Virus record (IMG/VR): IMGVR_UViG_3300036800_000539
Location: 1-23,035 of that record
Strand: one strand, 5' to 3'
DNA from: a virus
Length of the DNA stretch: 23,035 bases
Part shown: piece by piece, positions 5,514-12,392 of the stretch
Position numbering within the stretch: position 1 is the stretch's first letter
Layout of the letters: each line of letters starts with the position of its first letter
Translations under genes and position numbers: made by a program
The notes under the pieces: generated by a model
Seen by the model: only the letters and a program-made list of their open reading frames with translations
Databases searched by the model: none
Told to the model about the DNA's origin: nothing

Positions 5514-7279
5514 AGCCGCTGTCACAGTGCAGCGATCAGGAACTGAAGCTCATCTACGACAATTTCAGCAACCATGCGGCGTTCTGCCGCGAGTCGCTGA
5601 TCGTCGAAACCGAAGACAAACGCATTGTGCCGATGATCCTTTCCCCGGGACAGGTGCGCCTCCGGGAAGCCATCCGCCGGCAGCGTGAGAGACAACGGCC
5701 GGTCCGGATCATCTACTTGAAGTCCCGCCGCATTCAGGCCACCACCGGCACCGCGGCGGAGTTCTTCCGTGAAACGGCGTTTCGCGCCGGCGTCCACACC
5801 GTCGTACTGGGTCACGATGCCAAAAGCACGGAAAACATTTTCGGAATCTATCGTCGCTTCCACGAGAACTACCGCCCGTTCGCCGGCCGGATCGTTTTGC
5901 CGAACCCGTCGAAGAAACACCCGGCCCCGCTCTCGGACCGCGTGTACTACGAGTACGGCGGCGATCCGGAGTCGAGCTTCATTCAGGTCCATACAGCCGG
6001 GTCCACGAATTTCGGCCGAAGCTTTCGCGTCACGAACGTGCACTTCTCCGAGTTCCCCTACTACGACAACCCGGGCGCGATCCTGAGCTCGGTGATGTCG
6101 GCGGTGCCGAAGCTGCCGGATACGTGCGCCGTGATCGAGGGGACCGCGAAAACCATCGCGGACAAGTTCCACAAGATGTGGCAGGACGCCATCGATCCGT
6201 CCTCTGACAGCGAATGGATCGGGGTGTTCATGGGCTGGTGGGAGCATCCGGCCAACCGCATGCCGCCCGCGATCGCGATCGAGCAGTTTGCCAACTCCAT
6301 CACCAGAGAGGAGCGCGAGCTGATGGAGCGGTATCGCCTGGACCTTCAGCAGCTGTGCTGGCGGCGGTGGACGATTGCCAACGATTTCTCCGGAGATCTC
6401 GCGAGCTTCAAACGCGAGCACCCTGCGACGCCTGAAGAGGCCTTCAGCGCAAACAGCCGCAACCGCTTCAGCGTGCCGAACATTCAGCGCATGCCCATTC
6501 AGCGCGATCCGATGGTCGGTGAACTGGCGATCGAGGACGTCGGGATCGAGAAGCGGATCGTATTCCATCCGAACCCGCAGACCGGCGGCGCGCTGCGCGT
6601 TTGGCGCAGACCCGAGAAGGGACGCCTGTACGCAGTCGGCGCCGACTGCGCCCAAGGGATCGACGTGGGCGAGGGCCAGGGCTCTTCGGATCCGGATTAC
6701 TCGGTGGCGCAGGTCTTCGATCGCGATACCGGCGAGCAGGCGGCGGTCCTGCGGGCACGCATGATGCCTGGCGAGACCGGCAGGTATATCGCGGCCCTCG
6801 GCCGCTGGTACAACATGGCGCAGATTTGCGGGGAGCGTAACCCGGGCGGCGGCGGGATCTCGATGCTGGAGGCGATCATCAACTCGGATTACCCGTCCGG
6901 GCTGCTGTACCATCGCTCGGTGACGCCGGATCAGGAACCGCAGGTCCGCGGCGACCGGCTCGGCTGGGACACGTCCGGGGTTTCCCGGCCGCAACTGCTG
7001 TCGATGCTCGATGAAGCGATCCGCCTCGACGCGCTCCACGTCCACTGCCACATTACCCAGTCGGAGCTGCTGACATTCATCATTAAGCCGACCGGCAAGG
7101 CCGAGGCCCAGGCTGGGTGCCATGACGACTGCGTGATCGCGCTGGCGCTGGTCATGGTGGTCTGCGAGCGTATGCCGCGGCCGCTGCGCCTGCCGGACGG
7201 CGCGGCTCGGCCGGAGGTGACGCGATACGGGCGCGGACCGCAGGGTGACGGACGGGGGACGATTGTGAGGCGACGATAA
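5510..7279 (+). CDS. terL: terminase large subunit (ATPase and nuclease)
   Basis: A 589-residue packaging motor protein that pumps DNA through the portal and cuts the concatemer. The N-terminal ATPase contains a Walker A-like motif at residues 70-79 (LKSRRIQATTG) of the phage type lacking the standard GxGKT. The Walker B/catalytic acid is VTNVHFSE, with E181. A coupling-type motif follows near 206-213 (AVIEGTAK). The C-terminal RNase H-like nuclease has D379 (AVGADCAQG), E442 (CGERNPGGGG) and D539/D540 (CHDDCVIALAL) as metal ligands. The length is normal for the family. The ATG overlaps the previous stop. The last 35 residues are a basic Arg/Gly/Pro tail. Confidence 0.95.
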   Translation: MKPLSQCSDQELKLIYDNFSNHAAFCRESLIVETEDKRIVPMILSPGQVRLREAIRRQRERQRPVRIIYLKSRRIQATTGTAAEFFRETAFRAGVHTVVLGHDAKSTENIFGIYRRFHENYRPFAGRIVLPNPSKKHPAPLSDRVYYEYGGDPESSFIQVHTAGSTNFGRSFRVTNVHFSEFPYYDNPGAILSSVMSAVPKLPDTCAVIEGTAKTIADKFHKMWQDAIDPSSDSEWIGVFMGWWEHPANRMPPAIAIEQFANSITREERELMERYRLDLQQLCWRRWTIANDFSGDLASFKREHPATPEEAFSANSRNRFSVPNIQRMPIQRDPMVGELAIEDVGIEKRIVFHPNPQTGGALRVWRRPEKGRLYAVGADCAQGIDVGEGQGSSDPDYSVAQVFDRDTGEQAAVLRARMMPGETGRYIAALGRWYNMAQICGERNPGGGGISMLEAIINSDYPSGLLYHRSVTPDQEPQVRGDRLGWDTSGVSRPQLLSMLDEAIRLDALHVHCHITQSELLTFIIKPTGKAEAQAGCHDDCVIALALVMVVCERMPRPLRLPDGAARPEVTRYGRGPQGDGRGTIVRRR

Positions 7280-7287
7280 GCGGTGAC

Positions 7288-7295
7288 GTCGAATA
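7288..7295 (+). promoter_or_regulatory. GTCGAATA junction motif
   Basis: A perfect GTCGAATA lies nine bases after the large terminase stop and 8 bases before ATG 7304. No Shine-Dalgarno is present; the spacer AACTCCTC is pyrimidine-rich. It is one of a family of identical sites at gene starts in this window, interpreted as a -10-like element for leaderless transcription. Confidence 0.6.
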
Positions 7296-7303
7296 AACTC
7301 CTC

Positions 7304-7504
7304 ATGGTGATCAGGATGCTGGCTTGGTGCGCATACGCCTACTGCGTGTTTTGGATCTCGGTTCGGTGGGGTGGTGGACGTCGACTTTGCAGCGGTCGGC
7401 TCCGGACTCGGATACGCCGGTCTAGTACACACGCACATTCCGCGCTGGGTCTTCAGGCTGCTCTACTGGATCGGCGATCGCCGCCGCCGGCGTGCGTCGA
7501 ATAA
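7304..7504 (+). CDS. small membrane protein, frameshifted after residue ~22
   Basis: The first 22 residues (MVIRMLAWCAYAYCVFWISV) form a convincing hydrophobic segment. After the G-rich run at 7367-7376 this frame continues as Arg/Ser-rich sequence that looks like an out-of-frame translation. The +1 frame from 7371 encodes a natural-looking continuation. I start at ATG 7304 rather than the in-frame GTG at 7283 because the GTCGAATA site lies 8 bases before 7304. It is probably one gene of about 70 residues broken by a one-base change or sequencing error, or read by frameshifting. A role as a holin-like or inner-membrane protein is possible but unproven. Confidence 0.5.
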   Translation: MVIRMLAWCAYAYCVFWISVRWGGGRRLCSGRLRTRIRRSSTHAHSALGLQAALLDRRSPPPACVE

Positions 7505-7511
7505 CTCCTAG
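7371..7511 (+). CDS. continuation frame of the small membrane protein (or separate 46-aa ORF)
   Basis: This frame can begin at GTG 7371 or 7374 and encodes DVDFAAVGSGLGYAGLVH followed by IPRWVFRLLYWIGDRRRRRA: a small hydrophobic region, an amphipathic aromatic helix and an Arg cluster, as in membrane-anchored small phage proteins. It has better protein character than the overlapping frame from 7304 over the same DNA. I read it as the C-terminal half of the same gene after a +1 frame change. An independent overlapping gene is the alternative. Confidence 0.45.
   Translation: MVDVDFAAVGSGLGYAGLVHTHIPRWVFRLLYWIGDRRRRRASNNS
7496..7503 (+). promoter_or_regulatory. GTCGAATA motif without a start codon downstream
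   Basis: A perfect GTCGAATA followed by ACTCCTAGC. The sequence matches the other sites (compare GTCGAATAGCTCCTCATG at 19070) until the point where ATG would be. It overlaps the end of the small membrane gene and precedes the terminator-like structure. It may be a decayed or non-productive member of the motif family. Confidence 0.45.
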
Positions 7512-7521
7512 CTGTTAGCGC

Positions 7522-7570
7522 GCGCCGGGACAAAAGGGCAGCGGAAAAGCCCTCTCTCGATCCCCGGCGC
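7522..7570 (+). terminator. terminator-like nested stem-loop before the portal
   Basis: GCGCCGGG (7522-7529) pairs perfectly with CCCGGCGC (7563-7570). Inside it, AGGGC (7535-7539) pairs with GCCCT (7549-7553). A pyrimidine-rich run (TTCCCTTCCCTG) follows, but not a true U-tract, so factor-independent termination is uncertain. It sits in the 86-bp gap between the small membrane gene and the portal, directly before a GTCGAATT site, where one transcript could end and the next begin. Confidence 0.5.
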
Positions 7571-7581
7571 TTCCCTTCCCT

Positions 7582-7589
7582 GTCGAATT
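7582..7589 (+). promoter_or_regulatory. GTCGAATT motif before the portal GTG
   Basis: GTCGAATT differs by one base from the repeated GTCGAATA and lies 8 bases before the portal GTG at 7598. The portal has no Shine-Dalgarno. The spacing equals that of the site at 7288, which supports a shared function. Confidence 0.5.
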
Positions 7590-7597
7590 CCCCGGTA

Positions 7598-9841
7598 GTG
7601 ACGCCACAGCCGCCCATTCCGGACACCGACGATCAGGAACCTGAAGACAGGCCAACGCAGGAGCAGTACCAGCTCAAACTGCCGCAGTCGGAGCTCTCGC
7701 GGCTCGGAACCCGCGTTCTGACCGACTACCGCTCCGCCCTCGCCGATCACAACCGGCGCATTCAGCGTTTCCGCGAGCTTTACCGGCGCTGGCGGGCGAT
7801 GACAGACACGCCCAACCAGGGCGAGGAAACCGCCTCGAACTTCCCGGTGCCTTTCGTGCGCTGGAACATCTTCACAAAGTGGGCCAAGGAAATCGACGCC
7901 CTCTTCGGTGATGACGCCGAAATCGTGGCCGTTCCCGTGGGCCCGAGCGACTACCGCAAGGACAAGAAGATCGGGCGGTACATGACCTGGCGGGTCTTCA
8001 ATTCCATGAAGCTGCTGGGCCCGATATGCGAGTTCGTTCTCCGCAAGCTGGTCTTCGGCCGATCGGTGGCGTATTCGCCGTGGAAGCGCGAAACCTACGA
8101 AGTCAAAGGCGAGGAGGTCGTCGATTACGAAGGCCCGGGCTTTGAGCCACTTTGGCCTGACGACATCATCGTGCCGGCGGAAGACGTGCGGTCGATCCAC
8201 GAGTTCAGCTTCGCAATCCGGCGCTACCGGGTCACGCCTGACCAGCTGCTCCGCGGCGAAGAAGAAGGCCGTTACCAGAACATCAAAAAGAACTGGCATA
8301 CGATTGTGAACCTCGCGCTGCACGGACAGCAGCGGGATTTTGAAGGCGAAGACATCAAGCTCGAAAAGGATAACGCGGAAGGCGTGCTGTACCAGCGTCC
8401 GCTCTCGTCGGGCGAGTGGGTGATGGTGCTCGAATGGTACGGCCGCTGGCGCCCGCTGAAAAAGGGCGTCGGCAAATCGGGCGGCGGCAGCGCGAAGGAC
8501 GCCGGCGAGTACGACTTCGACAAGCGCGAGATGAAGCAGCGCGATTTCGTGGTGCGCTACCTGTACGACCTGAATATGGTGATCGGCGTTCAGGACCTCG
8601 AAACTCTGTACCCGCACATGCGGCAACGCCGGCCTTTCGTTGAGTCGTCCATGCTCAAGGCCGGAGAATACTGGTCGCCTGGAATGGCCGAGATGCTCCT
8701 CGACATCGAAGACGAGCTGCGCGCCAACCATAACCAGACCACCGAAGCGGCGCAGCTCTCCATCACCCCGACCGTGATGTACCGGCCGGCGTCGGGCTTC
8801 AACCCCGAAACCTTCAGGATGGAACCCGGGATGGCTATCCCGGTGGACGATCCGTCGCGCGACGTGAAGGAGCTCAAGATTACCGCGAACATCGAGGCGG
8901 CAACATGGAAAGAACAGGTCATGCTTGGCTACGGCGAAAAGCTGACGGGCCTGTCCGACATGCAGCTGGGCCGCCAGAGCGATCGCCCGAACGCGCCACG
9001 CACGGCAACGCAGACCGTGAAGCTGCTCGAAGAGGGAAACGTCCGGATCTCGCTCGACACCAAAGTGCTCCAGGAGGACATGCGATTTGTGCTGGAGCAC
9101 TTCTGGGAGCTCGAGTACGAGTTTTCGCCCGATGAAACGTTCTTCCGCGTGACCGAGGAAGACGCCGACGGCCTGTTCCCGGTGAATAGCGGAGGGTCGA
9201 TTCTCAGCTACCAGGAGCGCGACGGCCGCTACGATTTCCGGCTTCAGTTTGCGAACTCGGTCTGGTCAAAAGAGGTCAAGAAGCAGCAGGCACTGGCGCG
9301 CTATCAGCTTGACCTGCAGAACCCGCTGATCGCGCAGAATCCCCGGGCGCTGTGGCAGGTTACCAGGGACGCGCACGACGCGCTGGGGGATCCGAACTTT
9401 GCCGAGCTGGTGCCAGAGCCCCCGGCTCCGGATCTTCCCGTGGATCCGCGCGAGGAGTGGAACCGGCTCCTGCAGGGCGAAGACATCCACGTCAACCCGA
9501 TGGATAACGACCAACTGCACCTGCAGAGGCACATGCAGGACCTCAAAAAGGCGGAGGCGGATACGCAATGCGATCCGGACGCGATCCAGAAACTTGTCGC
9601 GCACTACCGGCAGCACATCCTGCAGCTGCAGCAAAAGAAAATCAACCAGGCGATTGTCGAGCAGGCGGTGAACGCCGTCGCGGGAATCGCCGGCGGCCAG
9701 CTTGCGTTCCCGCACGGGCTGTTCGGCGGATCCCGGCCGGTGAAGAAAGGTGACGCCCTGCCTACCGGCCTGCAGGGCAATCCGGCCCAAACGGGCCCGG
9801 CGGTCTTCTCCCAGCATCCGGAGATCCAGCATGAAGAATGA
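7598..9841 (+). CDS. portal protein, P22-like size
   Basis: A 747-residue head portal, the ring through which DNA enters and leaves the capsid and onto which the terminase docks. The length is close to the P22 gp1 class (about 725 residues). Recognisable features are the N-terminal helical region with RFRELYRRWRAMTD (57-70), the ASNFPVPFVRWNIFTKW segment (79-95), a wing/clip part with FEPLWPDDIIVPAEDVRSIH, and a stem region ending TGLSDMQLGRQSDRPNAPRT. The C-terminal helices (HLQRHMQDLKKAEAD, HYRQHILQLQQKKINQ) could form a barrel. The start is GTG, without a ribosome site, after GTCGAATT. The next gene overlaps its last bases. Confidence 0.9.
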   Translation: MTPQPPIPDTDDQEPEDRPTQEQYQLKLPQSELSRLGTRVLTDYRSALADHNRRIQRFRELYRRWRAMTDTPNQGEETASNFPVPFVRWNIFTKWAKEIDALFGDDAEIVAVPVGPSDYRKDKKIGRYMTWRVFNSMKLLGPICEFVLRKLVFGRSVAYSPWKRETYEVKGEEVVDYEGPGFEPLWPDDIIVPAEDVRSIHEFSFAIRRYRVTPDQLLRGEEEGRYQNIKKNWHTIVNLALHGQQRDFEGEDIKLEKDNAEGVLYQRPLSSGEWVMVLEWYGRWRPLKKGVGKSGGGSAKDAGEYDFDKREMKQRDFVVRYLYDLNMVIGVQDLETLYPHMRQRRPFVESSMLKAGEYWSPGMAEMLLDIEDELRANHNQTTEAAQLSITPTVMYRPASGFNPETFRMEPGMAIPVDDPSRDVKELKITANIEAATWKEQVMLGYGEKLTGLSDMQLGRQSDRPNAPRTATQTVKLLEEGNVRISLDTKVLQEDMRFVLEHFWELEYEFSPDETFFRVTEEDADGLFPVNSGGSILSYQERDGRYDFRLQFANSVWSKEVKKQQALARYQLDLQNPLIAQNPRALWQVTRDAHDALGDPNFAELVPEPPAPDLPVDPREEWNRLLQGEDIHVNPMDNDQLHLQRHMQDLKKAEADTQCDPDAIQKLVAHYRQHILQLQQKKINQAIVEQAVNAVAGIAGGQLAFPHGLFGGSRPVKKGDALPTGLQGNPAQTGPAVFSQHPEIQHEE

Positions 9842-10115
9842 GGCCGTTCCCGATGCGACCGGGTTCGCCGTTCCGGAGCCAGACGACATCCGGGAAGCGC
9901 GAAACATCGTCGGGCGGCTGACGGAAATGATCGACGCCGGCGATGCCGAGGAGATCTCGGTTTACGTCGCGCGGCGGGACGGTACCTACCTGACCATGCA
10001 GAACAGAAACAACGGACGCCATGAGGACGCCGGCCGCATTCTGGAGCTCGCGCTTTTGCGCCTCGGCTTTGTCCAGGTCGAGACGGTGCGGGACATGGTG
10101 GACGACGTCGAATAA
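9831..10115 (+). CDS. small hypothetical phage protein
   Basis: A 94-residue protein of unknown function. ATG 9831 overlaps the portal stop and has GGAG about eight bases upstream. The acidic N-terminus (PEPDDIREARNIVGRLTEMI) is followed by a strand-rich middle (AEEISVYVARRDGTYLTMQN) and a helical end (GRILELALLRLGFVQVETVR). It is a likely portal-coupled accessory protein. Its last codons, Val-Glu-stop, are read from the GTCGAATAA of the next gene's upstream motif, so the DNA does double duty. Confidence 0.6.
   Translation: MKNEAVPDATGFAVPEPDDIREARNIVGRLTEMIDAGDAEEISVYVARRDGTYLTMQNRNNGRHEDAGRILELALLRLGFVQVETVRDMVDDVE
10107..10114 (+). promoter_or_regulatory. GTCGAATA motif, 7 bases before ATG 10122
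   Basis: A perfect GTCGAATA with spacer ATCCTGC (7 bases) to the ATG at 10122. No Shine-Dalgarno. It overlaps the final codons and stop of the preceding gene, so it is kept as DNA sequence in a coding context as well. Confidence 0.6.
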
Positions 10116-10121
10116 TCCTGC

Positions 10122-10310
10122 ATGAGTAAAGCCAACACCCCCCACTTTGACGACTTGATGACACAGCGCGGCGGCCGCGGCCCGGTCGGTGACAGCCACC
10201 CGGGATTTAAGGCACCGGGTACTGCGGGTCCGCAGGCTCGGGGCTCCAAGGTCGCGAACGTGCCCGCGAAAGGCGCGCCCCGCGGATCGATGCCAGCCGG
10301 AAAGTGCTGA
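10122..10310 (+). CDS. small Gly/Pro-rich phage protein
   Basis: A 62-residue protein, basic and rich in Gly, Pro and Ala (GDSHPGFKAPGTAGPQARGS), with a single C-terminal Cys. Probably unstructured. I do not recognise a family. The start follows the GTCGAATA motif and lacks a ribosome site, consistent with a leaderless message. It leads a cluster of small genes between the portal and the lysis genes. Confidence 0.55.
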   Translation: MSKANTPHFDDLMTQRGGRGPVGDSHPGFKAPGTAGPQARGSKVANVPAKGAPRGSMPAGKC

Positions 10311-10311
10311 A

Positions 10312-10557
10312 TTGAAGGTCGGGGTCCAGCCACGGCTCGACGACGTCGACGCGCGTCAATTGTCCGACATGAAGGCGTCGGCCCCCTTTGGCGTGTACCG
10401 AAAACGCGTTGAGGCCGAGCTTGAACGCGTCCGGGAGCTGTGCGAGCGCAACGACGGCGCGATGGACATCCACCGGGCCCAGGGCATGGTGGCCGCGCTG
10501 CGCACCGTTCTCGCGCTGCCGGACCGGCTGATTACTGAAGCGAAGAGCGCGAAATGA
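10312..10557 (+). CDS. small helical phage protein
   Basis: An 81-residue protein, all-helical and charged (YRKRVEAELERVRELCERND, then AQGMVAALRTVLALPDRLI), resembling small unnamed proteins near phage portal and connector genes. The start is a TTG at 10312, one base after the previous stop, with GGAAAG about nine bases upstream. The next in-frame ATG (10369) would cut off a natural-looking N-terminus. The end overlaps the next gene by ATGA. Function unknown. Confidence 0.65.
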   Translation: MKVGVQPRLDDVDARQLSDMKASAPFGVYRKRVEAELERVRELCERNDGAMDIHRAQGMVAALRTVLALPDRLITEAKSAK

Positions 10558-10751
10558 ACTGGCCCGAAGTAAGCGCAATTTTGACGGGGACGTTCGGCGT
10601 CGTGGCGGGCGCCGTCTTCGTCGTGCGCCTGATTGTGCGCGAGGAAATCCATAGCCTCCGAAAAAGCTTTACAAGCCGCGAACTCGCCGACGAGCGGCAC
10701 GAGGATCACGACCGCAGAATCGAACTGCTCGAAGGGAAGATGCTCCGATGA
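10554..10751 (+). CDS. single-pass membrane protein with coiled-coil tail
   Basis: A 65-residue protein with one hydrophobic segment at residues about 8-28 (ILTGTFGVVAGAVFVVRLIV), followed by a charged helix (REEIHSLRKSF ... HEDHDRRIELLEGK). This outline fits a small holin-like or spanin-like membrane protein, or a phage inner-membrane accessory protein. It lies in the block that also holds the lysin, which favours a lysis role. Overlaps on both sides (ATGA) indicate translational coupling. Confidence 0.6.
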   Translation: MNWPEVSAILTGTFGVVAGAVFVVRLIVREEIHSLRKSFTSRELADERHEDHDRRIELLEGKMLR

Positions 10752-10915
10752 ATCTTGCAGGATGGATGGCGATCGCGCAGCTGGCGATCAAGGGCGACCA
10801 GACAGTCCGCGACGTGCACAAAGCCGTGGTGGTCGCGACGAAGTACGTAAAGAAGGGCGCGCGCAAAACGGCCCACGGCACCGCCGCGGCCGCTAAAAAG
10901 GTCACGGGTAACTGA
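10748..10915 (+). CDS. 55-residue basic helical protein
   Basis: A short gene starting inside the previous stop (ATGA). The N-terminus is mildly hydrophobic (MNLAGWMAIAQLAIKG). The rest is Lys/Ala-rich (KYVKKGARKTAHGTAAAAKK), an amphipathic cationic character. It may associate with membrane or nucleic acid. It ends five bases before the next GTCGAATA site, so it probably closes its transcription unit. No family is recognised. Confidence 0.5.
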   Translation: MNLAGWMAIAQLAIKGDQTVRDVHKAVVVATKYVKKGARKTAHGTAAAAKKVTGN

Positions 10916-10920
10916 CCGGC

Positions 10921-10928
10921 GTCGAATA
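10921..10928 (+). promoter_or_regulatory. GTCGAATA motif, 7 bases before ATG 10936
   Basis: A perfect GTCGAATA with spacer TACCGGA to ATG 10936 (a second ATG follows at 10942). It lies entirely between genes, five bases after a stop codon. No Shine-Dalgarno is present. Confidence 0.6.
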
Positions 10929-10935
10929 TACCGGA

Positions 10936-11304
10936 ATGCGCATGTTTATCACCGTCGCGGGCAAGTCCGGCAAGGTTGCCATCAACGTCACACAAATCGC
11001 CTTCATCGACTTCCACGACGACGGCACGGCCGCAATCCACATTTCCGGGAACTCGATCACCGTCGGGGAAACCGAAGCCGATCGGCTCAGGCAGATGTTC
11101 CTCGAGCCCGACGAACCGGAAGACGGCTATCGATATCCGGACGGTTCCTGCACTCCGATCGCGCAGCCCAATGGACCAACCGCCCCCGTTGGACACCCCG
11201 GCCCTTCGGGACCCTCTGGTGACGATCCCGATCCCGAGGCGCAGCCGAACCCTACCCCCGCCGCACCGGTTCCGGCGGCGGAAGACACCGAACAGAACCA
11301 GTAA
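10936..11304 (+). CDS. small protein with Pro/Gly-rich C-terminal tail
   Basis: A 122-residue protein with two parts. Residues about 1-60 look like a small beta/alpha domain (KVAINVTQIAFIDFHDDGTA, then IHISGNSITVGETEADRLRQ). Residues about 65-122 are acidic and Pro/Gly-rich, including a short collagen-like run (GHPGPSGPSG) and a low-complexity end. It could be a structural or surface accessory protein; function unknown. The start is set by the upstream GTCGAATA site. ATG 10936 gives the 7-base spacing seen elsewhere. Confidence 0.6.
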   Translation: MRMFITVAGKSGKVAINVTQIAFIDFHDDGTAAIHISGNSITVGETEADRLRQMFLEPDEPEDGYRYPDGSCTPIAQPNGPTAPVGHPGPSGPSGDDPDPEAQPNPTPAAPVPAAEDTEQNQ

Positions 11305-11307
11305 GCA

Positions 11308-11607
11308 ATGCCACTGCTGAATGTGATCGACTACTCGGCGGCCCAGAAGGCTCTCGAGAACGTCGAGAACCAGACCGTGAAGGACATCGGGACGCAGCTG
11401 CTCCCGGCGCTGCAGGCGGTCCTGAATGCGACCCTTGCGGGCGCGACGGCGACCATCGAGGAGACGGTCGGCGGGGCGTTGAGAGATTTGACGGCCGAGA
11501 GGATGGAGGTCGTCGATCAGGTCCACGGGATTCTGGATCGCCTGAACGGGACGCATCTGGCGTTTACAGCGGGCGGTTTCGAACTGCAGATTCCGGAGCG
11601 CAAATGA
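11308..11607 (+). CDS. small helical phage protein
   Basis: A 99-residue protein beginning three bases after the previous stop. It is mostly amphipathic helix (QLLPALQAVLNATLAGATAT, then ERMEVVDQVHGILDRLNGTH) and ends with short strands (AFTAGGFELQIPERK). It may form a coiled coil or interact with membranes. No clear ribosome site. It is placed directly before a two-helix membrane gene with an ATGA overlap, so a lysis accessory role is possible. Confidence 0.55.
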   Translation: MPLLNVIDYSAAQKALENVENQTVKDIGTQLLPALQAVLNATLAGATATIEETVGGALRDLTAERMEVVDQVHGILDRLNGTHLAFTAGGFELQIPERK

Positions 11608-11792
11608 AGGACGCCCTGAAGTGGCTGTTTACCGATCCGGCGGGCGCGTTTGCGCTCGCCTGCATTGCACTAGGAATTTGCGGCATCACTTGGCTGGTGC
11701 TGTTCCTCTGGTTCGGGCCGGGCCCGGCAACGCCGGTCGCCGTCGCGTGCGGTTCGCTCTTCCAGCTCTTTCTGACCAAGATCAGGGCCTGA
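11604..11792 (+). CDS. small two-helix membrane protein, holin candidate
   Basis: A 62-residue protein with hydrophobic segments at about 13-37 (AGAFALACIALGICGITWLV) and about 42-57 (ATPVAVACGSLFQLF), and a short basic end (TKIRA). The size and two-segment outline match small phage holins, which open the inner membrane at lysis. GGAG lies about five bases before the ATG. It precedes the lipoprotein and lysin genes, which supports the lysis reading. Small membrane proteins of other roles cannot be excluded. Confidence 0.6.
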   Translation: MKDALKWLFTDPAGAFALACIALGICGITWLVLFLWFGPGPATPVAVACGSLFQLFLTKIRA

Positions 11793-11793
11793 A

Positions 11794-11801
11794 GTCGAAT
11801 A
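11794..11801 (+). promoter_or_regulatory. GTCGAATA motif, 7 bases before ATG 11809
   Basis: A perfect GTCGAATA with spacer GCCCTGC (7 bases) to ATG 11809, starting one base after a stop codon. No Shine-Dalgarno. It stands before the lipoprotein that begins the lysis pair. Confidence 0.6.
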
Positions 11802-11808
11802 GCCCTGC

Positions 11809-12387
11809 ATGACATCAGCTTCACGACTTACAGCAGTAGCCTTTGTGCTCGGCGCGACACTCCTTCTCGGCGCCTGCAGTCCCGATCAGATAACCTCCAG
11901 CCTTGAACTCGCTGTCGACGCCGCGATCGCGGCCGGTCCGGCAGTTGAAGCCGCCGCCGGCGTTCCGGCCGACACTCAGCAAATCGTCGGGGAATACCTC
12001 GACGCCGCGGAAACGTGCCTCTCGGAAGCAGCGGCCGCGCTCGATGCCGCGCCGGCCAGACCCTCCGCTACAGCCGCGCAAATCGCCGCGGTATGCTCGG
12101 CAACCCTTGAAAAGAGTCCGGCGCTCCCTGCGGGCACTCCGGCCAGTGTGACCGCCGCGGTGAACGCGGTGGCCACCGCGCTCGCAAAATTCCTCGGGTC
12201 CGTTCCAATGCCATCGCCGGCGGGGCTTCCACCGTCCGGCGCAAGCTCATTTTTCGCAGCCCAGGCACCAGTGAAAGTGAAGGTCGATCGAAAGCGCCTG
12301 ACCCGCATCCATTCGAAGCTCTTGGCTCTGAGAGAAAAGCTACACAGATCGAAGCCCCAAACCCGGCTGTCCGTTAGCTTCGCCTAG
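11809..12387 (+). CDS. phage lipoprotein, spanin-like or surface lipoprotein
   Basis: A 192-residue protein with a typical lipoprotein signal: basic start (MTSASR), hydrophobic core (LTAVAFVLGATLLLG) and lipobox LLGAC, with C23 as the lipid-attached residue. The mature part is Ala-rich and helical, with two further cysteines, then a Pro/Ser-rich linker and a basic C-terminal helix (RLTRIHSKLLALREKLHRSK). Next to a lysin gene it may act as an outer-membrane spanin. It is longer than usual for that role, so superinfection exclusion is an alternative. The gene follows a GTCGAATA site and has no ribosome site. Confidence 0.7.
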   Translation: MTSASRLTAVAFVLGATLLLGACSPDQITSSLELAVDAAIAAGPAVEAAAGVPADTQQIVGEYLDAAETCLSEAAAALDAAPARPSATAAQIAAVCSATLEKSPALPAGTPASVTAAVNAVATALAKFLGSVPMPSPAGLPPSGASSFFAAQAPVKVKVDRKRLTRIHSKLLALREKLHRSKPQTRLSVSFA

Positions 12388-12392
12388 CCGCG

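Noticed and set aside
5522-7438. 638-codon - strand ORF
   Set aside because: Exact shadow of the large terminase in GC-rich DNA, rich in Arg and His with no domain.
7508-9100. 530-codon - strand ORF
   Set aside because: Shadow of the portal gene; no motif and no start signals.
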